Positions 31,327-40,999 of a DNA stretch of 64,000 nucleotides are shown here, one piece after another. Under the pieces are notes generated by a model. The model did not search any database. It was not told where the DNA came from and saw only the letters and a program-made list of their open reading frames with translations. Made by a program: the position numbers and the translations under genes. Position 1 is the first letter of the stretch, and the number at the start of each line of letters is the position of its first letter. Source of the stretch: Saprolegnia diclina VS20 (Eukaryota; Oomycota; Saprolegniomycetes; Saprolegniales; Saprolegniaceae); contig NW_008246085.1 of NCBI RefSeq assembly GCF_000281045.1, positions 611,822-675,821 of the forward strand. Reading direction: 5' to 3'.

Positions 31327-32495
31327 TTAGCACGAGGTGTCGATGAGGATCGTGCCGGGGCCGCTCGAGCCGCAGAGCTTGCTCCCGTGCTTCTCGGTGA
31401 TGACGCCCGAGACGTCGCGGTTGGCGCCGAGGCCCTCGACGCGCTTCCCAATGTCGTACTTGCTCACGTCGCTGCTCGCGAGCTCGACAAAGCGCGGCGG
31501 CGCCTCGGGCCGCAGGTCGTACTCGGGGTCGAGCGACAGCTTCTCCATGACCTCGCGCGCCGCCTCCTCCGTCTCGGTCACAAACGAGGGGGGCGTCTCG
31601 CGGTAAAAGATGTACTCTTTCTTGGGCGTGCTGCCCTCGTCGCCCAGCGTCACGCGCTTTGCGTCGCGAAGGCCCTTGAGCTGCAGCACGGGCGCGGCGC
31701 TCCGAGGCGTCGCCGTCGTCGGCGCCGGTTGCTCCTCCACGTCGTCAAAGCCAAAACTCTGGAGGTCTGCAAGGCGCGGCTTGGGCGTACACCCGGGCAC
31801 GCCGAGGTCCAGCGTCTCGGGCGCAGCTCCACCGACGTCGAGCGGTGTCTCGGGTGTCACAATCGAGAGCACCTTCTTCTTCTTGACGGGTGTCTTGGCC
31901 TTCTACGCACAGGCTACCATGGAGTGCGTGCGGATAGCTCCGCGGACCTTTTTCGTGGGCGCAAGGACGAGGCCGTGCTCGGCCTGGTTCCACGACATGA
32001 CGAATGCTTCGAGCCGCGTCGGGGCACCTGCACAAGCTGTGGACCAAGCCCATTCCAGAGCGTCTACCAGCAGTTGTCACGCCCAAGTCGCCATCGGTTG
32101 CCGCGTGGGACGGCGCCTGTTGCGGCGATGGCTACACATATCTCGCATCGTCAGAACGTAGGCCATGGCGTGGGCCATACCCGCTCGAGCTCAAACGCGT
32201 CCAGCGCGGACTGGATGTTGTGCACGCGGAAGAACTCGCGGATGAGGTCGTGGATGTACCCTGCATCGCCGTCGTTCTCCTGCGACGTCTCGACCACCGG
32301 CGTCGCGAGCGCCGATGGCCGCGCATCGTCCGTCTTGACGGTCGCGCGTGGCTCGTTCGCATTGCCATTGTCGTCGTCGTCGTCGTCCAGGACAAGCTCC
32401 ATCGAGATTGCCTTCTTGGAGCGGCGACTCGTCTCCTGGTGGAAGCTGTCATGGAGCGGAGCGTCGTCGTCGGTCCACGCTCCTCGCGACCCCAT
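31327..32495 (-). CDS. LisH-domain protein of unknown function
   Basis: From the ATG at 32495, the first exon is acidic (ISMELVLDDDDDDN). It encodes a LisH motif, GYIHDLIREFFRVHNIQSAL followed by DAFELER, which normally mediates dimerisation. Two short introns (about 45 and 31 nt) lead in frame through RLEAFVMSWNQAEHGLVLAP and then a lysine-rich patch (TKK, KAKTPVKKKK). The long last exon contains TPKPRLADLQSFGFDDVEE, KKEYIFYRETPPSFVTET, PRFVELASSDVSKYDIG and ends TILIDTSC. The last exon could alternatively belong to a separate gene starting at the ATG at 31998, because the linking intron is only 31 nt. LisH proteins are often centrosomal, ciliary or E3-ligase components. No specific role is claimed. 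Confidence 0.6.
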
Positions 32496-32531
32496 GCCTC
32501 CCGGAATTCTGCAATAATATTGAAACGGTTT

Positions 32532-32551
32532 CCAATATATATATATATTGG
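32532..32551. repeat. Perfect 20-nt AT palindrome between COG8 and LisH genes
   Basis: ccaatatatatatatattgg is a perfect palindrome. It lies in the 59-bp gap between the COG8 stop and the LisH start codon, both on the - strand. It may combine the 3' end signal of one gene with the promoter of the next. Confidence 0.65.
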
Positions 32552-32554
32552 GTC

Positions 32555-34470
32555 TTAGGGGTGGGGCAAGAGCGCGCAAAGGGCTGCTTGGACGCGCGCC
32601 TGCGACAGGCGATGAGTGACGACGCGTGCATCGACGTCGTACCTGGTGCAGACCCGACGGCAGTCCGACTTGGGTCGAGAAGAGCACGTCAAAGCACTGC
32701 AGCATGTAGGGCACCCACTCGTCCTGGAGCACCTGGCGTAAAAGTGAGGACGAGGAGGACGCTTGCATATCGTACCTGCGTGAGCTTGAGCAGCTGCATG
32801 TCGAGGCAGCGGGGGTCGTCCGAGTGCGCGGGTGCCACGCCAATCGTCGCGCAAAACGTCGTGAGGACGTCGGCGACGCGCTCGAGCGTCGCCTGGAGCT
32901 GCGTCGAGAAGCGGAAGCGGAGGGCGTTGAGCGTGCAGAGCCTACATGGCGTTGGTGTCTCCGAGATGCTAGACGATCGAAACCGGAGGTCGTTGAACGA
33001 AGAGAGCATGCCATTCGTGAGCTGCGCGAGGATCGGGAAGGCCATGAGCGCGTGCGGCGGGCCATCTGCGACGCAGGTGACGACCGGTTACGGCAGCGAT
33101 GTGCACCTTGGGACGCCGACATGGCGAGCTGGCGGAACGAGGCGAGCATGATGGGTGTCGCGCTGTACGCAGCTTTGGGCTGCACGTGCGCGTGGAGCGC
33201 GGCCTGGAAGTCCGAGACCGCTGCATTCCACTGGGCCGAGATGCGCTCCAGAATGTGGTGCTCAAAGGCCACGAGCACGAGCGCTACTCGTGTGTATGAG
33301 AAGCTTGGTCCAGCGCAATGAGAACGTACAGGAAAAGTCGACTTGAACGCGACCGAGCGAGCCGGCGAAGAAGAGCATTTGCTCGAGCACCGACGCGATC
33401 GACCCAAAGTCGTCGATCTTGGGCAAGAGCCTACGCGAGGGTTAGGTCTGCACGACGACTTGTATGTACGCGTCGACGACGAGCATGAGGTCGACGACGA
33501 GCCGGACGGCCCAGTTGCACAAGGGCGTGTCCGTCTTCTCCAGCACTTGCTACATCGAGCAGCACATGACGTTTCCGTTGTACAGTAGAGGCCGCGACGA
33601 CGGACCTGGTGTCCAAAGATCGCCGTGTACTGCGTAATCAGGTCAAACCACCCCGTGCGCTTGGCGTCAATGAGCTGCATGAGCTACGCACAGGTCATAG
33701 CATCGGCGATCTCGTCCGTCTCGGCGTACGTGGTGGTAGGGATCGGACGTCGCGAGGCCCTGCGTCGTGTGGGCGAGCCACTTGCTGCGGCAGTCGAGGA
33801 ACTCGTGCTTCAAGGCCTCTTCGTAGCCGCTCGGAACGGGCGACCACATCGCATCGGCGCGCCGGAGGTACGCGACCAGGTGGAGGCATTTGGCCAGCGG
33901 AAGGTCCTGCTGCAGCGTCTCGATGATCTTGGACCGAAGCGTCGTCGTCGCGTCTTGCACCTCGCGCAGCTAGCACACAAAATGCAGCGATATGGACTTC
34001 AAGAGTATGCGACGTACGAGGCTGCGCAAGATGACGTGCGACGTTGGCTTGGCGGCTTCGTCGGCCAGAAGCGTCTTTGCAAACTGGATCGCATCGAGCG
34101 CTTCCTCCAGCAAGTCGCTGGAGATACAGGCCTCGACGAGCTCGGGGATCTCGAGAAGCTCCATGAGCTGCGTGTGGTGGGCAAGGATGTATTGGATCTC
34201 CGTGTTGGTCTTGGCGGCCTCGTGGACGGTCGTGTCGAGTGCGCTGCAGGCGGCGAGAAGCTGCGGCAGAGCGGCCTCGACAGCGTTGACGTTGCCTGCG
34301 ATCGTCTGGAGCTCGGCCGTCACGACCTGCGAGCACTGCTGGCTCTGCACAAAGACGTGGTAGTTCTTGAGCGCTAGCCGCGAGAGGCGCTCGCCGACGT
34401 CGTCCATCTGCCGCGCCAGCCGCCATGGCTTGCCGAGGAGCTCGTCTTGGCTCGACTGCCCGAGGAGCAT
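32555..34470 (-). CDS. COG8: Conserved oligomeric Golgi complex subunit 8
   Basis: Subunit of the COG tether that handles retrograde vesicles at the Golgi. From the first in-frame Met at 34470, the protein opens SSQDELLGKPWRLARQMDDV and LALKNYHVFVQSQQCSQ, followed by LLAACSALDTTVHEA. Then come the diagnostic HHTQLMELLEIPELVEACIS and LLEEALDAIQFAKTLL. Further short exons give LRSKIIETLQQDLPLAKCLH, MQLIDAKRTGWFDLITQYTA with IFGHQ, LPKIDDFGSIASVLEQMLFF, FEHHILERISAQWNAA, LQDEWVPYMLQCFDVLFSTQ and a final ARVQAALCALLPHP. At least six introns of about 40-55 nt are needed. The N terminus is slightly shorter than in animals. A TATCCGG-type element (tccggata, 34479-34486) lies about 10 bp before the start codon. 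Confidence 0.82.
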
Positions 34471-34945
34471 CGCGCAGTCCGGATACGAAATAACACGTGG
34501 CTGTGTTATAACCCAAAAATTCGGAACATGCGTCTAACACGTCAAAGGCAACTTGAGCAGTATCCTCGGCCTTTTGTCGACGCCACTTCGATCTGGGAAG
34601 GTGCGCGGTCGGACGAAGGTGAGGGCGACCGGTCCATGGCATGGCGCAGGTGAGGAGATCGACGACTCAACCGGAATGGAAAGGCCAGCGCAGGGCTGTT
34701 GGCGCCTGTTTAACGCCTTTCTACGTACGTTATACTCTGGCGACGCATGTGCGGTCAGGGCAGCGCGGTGCGCAGCGCGCGTGTCGCTGGACGTGGCAGG
34801 CGCACGTGGCACGGGGCAAAGATACAAAACCATTTCCATGTTGCTGGAGTTCAAAGCACTCCCATTAACATCGTCGTTAGACCATACAGGCCGTCAAGCA
34901 CGGCGCAATGGCAGCGGTTGCATCTCCAGGTGTAGCAGCGCAGGA
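34471..34945. other. Intergenic, COG8 promoter side
   Basis: The space between the COG8 start (34470) and the E2 stop (34946), both on the - strand. Open frames here (for example 34553-35134, +) lack any domain and partly overlap the E2 gene. The tccggata element at 34479-34486 is the only recurrent signal. Confidence 0.5.
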
Positions 34946-35981
<1,036 letters not shown>

Positions 35982-37277
35982 ATGCGCGCAGTACCTCAAG
36001 TCCTCGCCGTCCTGGCGCTTCTCGCCGCGTCCTCGTCTGGCCAGCTCGTCTCGTGCACGGCCAAGGTGTGCGTCGCCAACAGCGTCGAGCGCACAGACGA
36101 ATTTTGCCTCCGAGCGTGCAACACGGACGACGCCGCGAACGACTGCAAAATGTTCTGCACCTGCGGCAGCACGTCGCCGGGCTACATGTGCGCCAACGTC
36201 TGCCGCAAGGCCAAGACCTCGGACGAGTGCGGCACCCCCGTGTTCCAAAAGTGCCAGGCCGATGCGTTGGCGTGCGACCGGTCGCCAGTGACGTCGCCGG
36301 CGCCGACGACTGCTGCCGCCTCGACGCCGGCTCCTACATCGGCCCCGACAACCGCGCCGACGAATGCGCCTACGACCGCACCGACGACCGCGCCGGCGAC
36401 GCCGAGTCCTTCGACTGCAGGGCCTTCTCCGTCGCCGTCGCCGAGCACGGCGGCTCCGACTACCACGCCAACGAACGTTCCGACGACGAACGCTCCGACG
36501 ACGAACGCTCCGACGACGACGCAAAGTAGCACCACGTCGCCGGCGCCCACCACAGGTGGCTCGTCGACCCCGGCTCCGACCGCTTCGACGCCTGCGCCGA
36601 CGACAAAGGTCTCGGCGTCGCCGACCCCGTCTGCCAACGGAACGGCTGTTCCTGGCCCATCCTCTACACCTACGACACCGGCCGTGACGTCGAAAAACGA
36701 GTCGACGCCGGCCACGACGGCACCGGTCAACAACGGTACGGTGCTTCCTACAACGACGGCTGCCCCCACGACGTCGACCCCGAATGCGCCGTCGGGCAAG
36801 TGCTCCATGATCAGTGTCGTTGCCGACGCGACCTATTGCATTGATGGTCCCGTGTGCGGTGGCGAGCATGGCGGGTGCCCGAAGAAGGGCGACGTGGCCA
36901 CTGCCCACTGCCTCAAGGGCCTCGACAGCTACGTGAGCGCCGACAAGTGCATCGCGCCGATGGACGCGACGTGCGAGATGATCGCGCCCCACGTCCGCGG
37001 CTGCGTCTTTGACAAGAAGAAGGCGGCGGCCGAAGCCAACGCGAATGCGTCGTGCATCCCCGTGGGCGTCTCGGGCGACGCCACGTACTGCGTGCCGGGG
37101 CCCATCTGCGGCGGCAATGGTAGCAATTGCCCCAAGAAGGGCGACAAGGCGGCGAGCGACTGCGTCGCGGGGATCCCGAGCTTCCACAGCGCCGGCTCGT
37201 GCGTCGCGCCAGCGGACGCGGTGTGCCAAATGGTTGCGCGCGGCGTCAACGGCTGCGTCTTCCCTTCGCAGTCGTAA
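35982..37277 (+). CDS. Secreted mucin-like protein with two cysteine-rich repeats
   Basis: Probable secreted or cell-wall protein of 431 residues in one exon. MRAVPQVLAVLALLAASSSG is a clear signal peptide. A Cys-rich head follows (SCTAKVCVAN, FCLRACN, CKMFCTCG, CANVCRK). A long Thr/Pro/Ala/Ser-rich region (about 36290-36790, many TPAPT/TTAPT units) should be heavily O-glycosylated. The C terminus has two copies of a module of about 80 residues: DATYCIDGPVCGG and DATYCVPGPICGG. Each continues through CPKKGD and the pattern C-x-AP-x-DA-x-C to GCVF. No transmembrane or GPI signal is evident at FPSQS. Such proteins in water moulds are wall or adhesion components. The binding partner is unknown and no enzymatic motif was seen. 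Confidence 0.75.
   Translation: MRAVPQVLAVLALLAASSSGQLVSCTAKVCVANSVERTDEFCLRACNTDDAANDCKMFCTCGSTSPGYMCANVCRKAKTSDECGTPVFQKCQADALACDRSPVTSPAPTTAAASTPAPTSAPTTAPTNAPTTAPTTAPATPSPSTAGPSPSPSPSTAAPTTTPTNVPTTNAPTTNAPTTTQSSTTSPAPTTGGSSTPAPTASTPAPTTKVSASPTPSANGTAVPGPSSTPTTPAVTSKNESTPATTAPVNNGTVLPTTTAAPTTSTPNAPSGKCSMISVVADATYCIDGPVCGGEHGGCPKKGDVATAHCLKGLDSYVSADKCIAPMDATCEMIAPHVRGCVFDKKKAAAEANANASCIPVGVSGDATYCVPGPICGGNGSNCPKKGDKAASDCVAGIPSFHSAGSCVAPADAVCQMVARGVNGCVFPSQS
36804..37266 (+). repeat. Two tandem copies of a Cys-rich module
   Basis: The copies cover about 36804-37012 and 37053-37266 in the mucin-like gene. Both share DATYC, CGG, CPKKGD, APxDA and VxGCVF with matched cysteine positions. This is an internal protein duplication with clearly diverged codons, so it is not recent. 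Confidence 0.75.
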
Positions 37278-37383
37278 GCACTGGACGCGTTGAGTCGGCG
37301 GATCTAAGCGATGTGTATAAAGCTGAAGTGTAAAAAGTGTGTTTTGAGTGTATCGAGCGCGTTGCTATGAATAGCGTGGCAGG

Positions 37384-38322
37384 ATGTTTCTAGAGAAGCT
37401 GCCGCTCGTACACGTCGAGACCGAGATGGACGCCAAGGCCGTCGTCCGCCGCATGCGCCTGCACCAGAAGGCGCCGGCGGCCCCAGAAAAGTACTCTCAA
37501 CCTCCAAAGGCGTCGAAGCGAGTCCTACGCTAGGACCGAAATGGACGTCGCCGGCTTCAACGAGCTCGTCCAGGCCGCGAAGAGCGACCTTATGCAGCAA
37601 GAATCCGCGGCCAAGAACGAGCTCGAGTTCTACCGCGGCCTCCTCGACATCAAGGTTTGCCAAACACCGCGTGCTTATCGGAGCTTATTGCACCACACAA
37701 CGTAGAAGCCACGGCCCGCGATCGACCTCTCGGGAGGCGCGTCAAGTTTCAAGTTGCCCAGTCTCAAACCGCCGCCCAAGCAGCCACCAACCAACCAAGA
37801 ACGCCCAACGTCGTCGTCGTCGACAACGTCCAGCAATGGGCGAGGGTCCGCTCCGCGAAAGCTCGCCACCGAGGGCCCCAAGGCGACGCTTGCCGCCATC
37901 AAGCCCAAGCCCTCGACGCTGAAAGGACCTCTCGCAATGAAACCTCCACAAGCGCGTCTGCCTCGACCCAGTGACGAGCCAAAGGCCTCAGCCAAGGGAG
38001 CGTCGCACAAGCCAACGCCCGTTCCGGCGGCAGGACCTGCGAAGCGCCCACAACCCAAAACCTCTGCGGTAGCGCCTCCGCCCAAGCCCAACAACACCCC
38101 CATCGCAGTAGCCCTTGTGCCTATATCCCTACATTGACGAGCAATGCTGCGTAGACCACCAAGAAGGTCGTTGGACGGAGCAAGAAGGAGGTGTCGACGA
38201 TGGACTGCCTCGCGACCTTTGACGACGCCGAGCCCGAGGTCGACAGCGCGCCCGTCTACAGCGATTTCGACAGCAACAACAATGGCTACGGCTCGGACGA
38301 CGACAATATTCTCATGCTGTAG
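37384..38322 (+). CDS. Low-complexity basic protein with acidic tail, unknown
   Basis: Not recognised. Four exons join in frame. The first is MFLEKLPLVHVETEMDAKAV with RRMRLHQKAPAAPEK. The second gives KTEMDVAGFNELVQAAKSDL and ELEFYRGLLDIK (helical). The third is a long Pro/Lys-rich stretch beginning KPRPAIDLSGG (KPSTLKGPLAMKPPQARLPR). The last is TTKKVVGRSKKEV, an acidic segment CLATFDDAEPEVDSAP, and ends GYGSDDDNILML. Introns are about 44-51 nt. The basic middle with an acidic terminus suggests a nuclear or RNA-associated protein, which is inference. Its stop is 21 bp from the UreG stop on the other strand. Confidence 0.55.
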
Positions 38323-38343
38323 AAACCTCTCAATGCGAAATGC

Positions 38344-39399
38344 TCACCGCGTACTGCGTTCGTACGCGTCGACAACGTGGTCGACAATCTCTTGGACGGC
38401 CACGCCCGCGTTCACCTGCGCAAAGACCGTGGGGCCCGCGCCGCGCATGAGCTTGGCGTCGCGCGCCATGACATCGAGGCTTGCGCCCACATGCGGCGCG
38501 AGATCAATCTTGTTGATGATCTACAAGAAGCATGCATGAGAGCACGGCGGCATGCAGAGATGTCCGTTACGAGGAGATCGGCCTGCGTGATGCCGGGGCC
38601 GCCCTTGCGGGGCACCTTGTCACCACCGGCCACGTCGATCACGTAGATGATGTAGTCGGCGAGCTCGCGACTAAAGTTGGCCGCAAGGTTGTCGCCGCCC
38701 GACTCGACGAGCACGAGCTGGAGCTGAAAGAGGTCAGTGAGCTCTTCGCAGGCTTGGAGGTTGGCCGAAATGTCCTCGCGGATCGCCGCATGGGGGCAGC
38801 CACCTGTCTCGACGGCCCGGATGCGCTCCTCCGGCAACGCCTTGTGCTTGACGAGGAACTCGCCGTCCTCTTTGGTGAAGATGTCGTTCGTCACCTACAT
38901 CGATGCAGCCGTGACGCACCATGAGAGAATGAGCCCACCGCTGCGATCTGGAGCCGGTCGCGAAGGGCTTCGCAGAGCGCAAGCATGAGCGCCGTCTTTC
39001 TACGCGGCAAAGATGAACGGTGCGCGAGGTAGAGGAGAGCTCGTACCCGCTGCCAACGGGCCCGCCAATGCCGACGGTGAACGCGCGTTCGTTGTAGTCG
39101 CGCTCGATGAGTTGTTCGCGGTGCTCAAAGACGCCAGCATGCTCGAGGTGCTCGTGCGTGTGGCCATGGTCCATGAGCTGCTGGTACTCGCTTGGCGTCG
39201 GGTCGCGGCCATACCGCTTCTTGAAGCGTTCGACCGTCTCGGACACCACGAGATCGTCATGCCCATGGTCATGGTGGTGGTCGTGGTCATGGTGGTGGTC
39301 ATGGTGGTGGTCGTGGTCGTGGCCGTGGTCATGGTGGTGGTCATGGTCATGGTGGTGGCCGTGATCGTGGTGGTGGTCAGCGGGGGCGTGGCTGGACAT
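38344..39399 (-). CDS. UreG: Urease accessory GTPase UreG with His-rich N terminus
   Basis: GTPase that delivers nickel to urease together with UreF and UreD. From [14 protein letters not shown], the first about 45 residues are almost only His and Asp. This is a metal-binding extension known in plant and some bacterial UreG proteins. Then [20 protein letters not shown] and the GTPase core follow: [16 protein letters not shown], where a 40-50 nt intron splits the P-loop Gly codon just before Lys; [14 protein letters not shown]; the nickel-binding CPH in [72 protein letters not shown]; and a C terminus ending at YERSTR. All GTPase motifs are intact. The upstream region has repeated gactaa boxes. 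Confidence 0.92.
39250..39385 (-). repeat. Degenerate His/Asp codon repeat in UreG
   Basis: This tract alternates catcac- and gac/gat-type codons, read on + as repeats of tggtggtcatgg/tcgtgg, and encodes the His-Asp leader of UreG. Its length is expected to vary between strains, as in other short-period repeats. Confidence 0.8.
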
Positions 39400-39834
39400 C
39401 GCTCTGTACTTTGGACGAAGATCGGCTTTGACGAAGATCTGACAGTTGGCAAGGCAAGCCAGCTGGCAAGTCGCGCAAATCTGGTTCGACTTGATGACTA
39501 AACGACTAAATCGGGTCGACTAATCAATCGACTAAAATATCCGAAACTGATTCGGCAAAGTTCAAGGCGAGTCCAGTTCGGGCTCATCATCCACATCGGC
39601 TGCTTGGGAAGGCGACGTATGTCTCTCCACCTGGTCTGCCCGCTCTTCTCTACCTCGGTACACGGGCACGGCCTCCTGACGCCTGTCCATCACGCCCATC
39701 CATGCGGGCAAGATGCGGCTTCTGCAAGGTGGAGGCTACGGACTTACGACGGTCGAATTGAATATATAATCTTAATTTGTAAATTCGTTCCTGGTAATCT
39801 ACGGGTGGTCCTAACTCTATATAGTACGGGTCGT
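39400..39834. promoter_or_regulatory. UreG upstream region with repeated GACTAA boxes
   Basis: Between the UreG start and the AN1 stop. Four gactaa/gactaaa boxes occur at about 39496-39536 (tgactaaacgactaaatc, then tcgactaatcaatcgacta). They lie 95-140 bp upstream of the UreG ATG. Similar cgactaa boxes lie upstream of the mitochondrial RNA polymerase gene. The rest (39540-39834) shows no gene; a short frame at 39604-39921 has no recognised motif. Confidence 0.4.
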
Positions 39835-40251
39835 CTAGTTGATGCGTGCAACCTTCATAGGCACGACAAGCGGGTTCTCTTCCTCCAGCTTGCGCTTCGC
39901 CTGGCGCCGAAAGTCGAATGAGCAGCTGTGTTCCTCGGCGTACCGGTGACGCGTGCAAAACGTGTAGCCGCAGCGGCACGTGATCGCCGAGAGGCCAATC
40001 TTGGCTTTGCACGACCAGCACTTGCGCTTGTTCGTCTGTTCCACCTTGGTCGGCTTCTCGGGCTCCTGCGGCGTCTCGGTCTTGAGCGCCGTGGCCGCTT
40101 CGAGCGGGGTCAAGTCGACGGCCTTCACCACCGGCTTGGGCGCTTCCGGCGTCAGGGCGTGGCATCGCTCCAGGGCAGGGCCGACGGGCGCGGGCTCGGC
40201 GGCCGGCGTCGAGGACGAGCTCGTCGGGAGGATGCCAGAGGAGTTCTGCAT
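39835..40251 (-). CDS. AN1-type zinc-finger protein (ZFAND5/6-like, AN1 only)
   Basis: A single exon encodes 138 residues. After a Pro/Ala-rich head and a helix (DLTPLEAATALKTE), the AN1 finger reads KRKCWSCKAKIGLSAITCRC, then GYTFCTRHRYAEEHSCSFDF. All eight ligands are in place (C-x2-C-x9-C-x-C-x4-C-x2-H-x5-H-x-C). The tail RRQAKRKLEEENPLVVPMKV and RIN is the conserved end of ZFAND5/6 and plant SAP proteins. Those relatives usually begin with an A20 finger, and none is visible here. Such proteins bind polyubiquitin or the proteasome and act in stress responses. Without A20, ubiquitin binding may be reduced (inference). Confidence 0.88.
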   Translation of the reverse strand: MQNSSGILPTSSSSTPAAEPAPVGPALERCHALTPEAPKPVVKAVDLTPLEAATALKTETPQEPEKPTKVEQTNKRKCWSCKAKIGLSAITCRCGYTFCTRHRYAEEHSCSFDFRRQAKRKLEEENPLVVPMKVARIN

Positions 40252-40999
40252 GAGCGACGGATCAAAAGCGGAAATGAAAATGGCCCGGTCGTGGCCGGAA
40301 AACGCCCAGCTGGCGTTTGTATGGGCGGCTGTATACGGAGTGCGCTAAATTTAATTGCGTTTTATTTGAAGTCGGCCGGGTGTGAGCAACAAAGAAAACC
40401 CCGGGAGCGGCGCGCGAATAATAATACGCTGCGCTTCATACAAACACGAGGTGCATTAAATGCCGGCGGCCGACGAGGATCGGCGGATTCTGAACCGATG
40501 TGCGATAAAAAAATTAAAAAGTTGAACGTCCGAATTGTAATAAAATACGCGACGCGTTCCAAGGCGCCGGGAGTTTTCTGCGCAGAAGCCGATGGAACCT
40601 TTATTATTATTATCCTTTATATTGTGTCGTTTGGAAGAGCACGTTTTATTAATTGGATCCAAGGCCGCCGTATTTTATTAAAAAGCCAGTGAGCAACTAG
40701 TATTGTCGCACACCACAAGAACATCACCGTAATATTAATATTATTGATAAAATGATACTTATCAATTGTATTCTTTTTGGACCGTCGTGCATAAGAAACG
40801 TGCACCCAATCGACGGCCCTGCTATTCTGCCCTTAAATGAGGCTTCCTTTAGGCTCCATTTCGGTCTTTCGCGTCGAAAGAGAAGCGGCGGCTCATGCGA
40901 CTTCGAATTCGAAGTGCGTGGACAGGCCACCGGAACCTTCCCGGACCCCTCTTCGATACTTGCTTCGAATCGAATTTCGAAGACAATTAGCAATCAGCA
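40252..40999. other. AT-rich intergenic island
   Basis: About 0.75 kb lies between the divergent AN1 (-) and SERAC1 (+) genes. From about 40340 to 40830, base composition falls far below the surroundings, with runs such as attattattatc and aatattaatattattg. Short frames here have no recognisable content. Codon use is unlike neighbouring genes. It could be a degraded insertion, a replication or scaffold element, or a relaxed promoter. Confidence 0.5.

Noticed and set aside
31745-32086. 113-codon frame as the C terminus of the LisH protein
   Set aside because: It overlaps the better-supported LisH last exon in another frame and is Arg/Pro-rich. A short extra intron gives a consistent alternative.
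36290-36790. Repeated gacgcc/acgacc units that could be a minisatellite
   Set aside because: They are in frame and encode the Thr/Pro-rich mucin region; they are degenerate rather than array-like.
39250-39385. Regular short repeats suggesting a CRISPR-like or satellite array
   Set aside because: There are no spacers of constant size; the repeats are codons within the UreG reading frame.
39013-39501. Val/Met-rich frame on the + strand resembling a membrane protein
   Set aside because: It is the complement of the UreG His/Asp tract; apparent hydrophobicity comes from gtg/atg codons opposite cac/cat.
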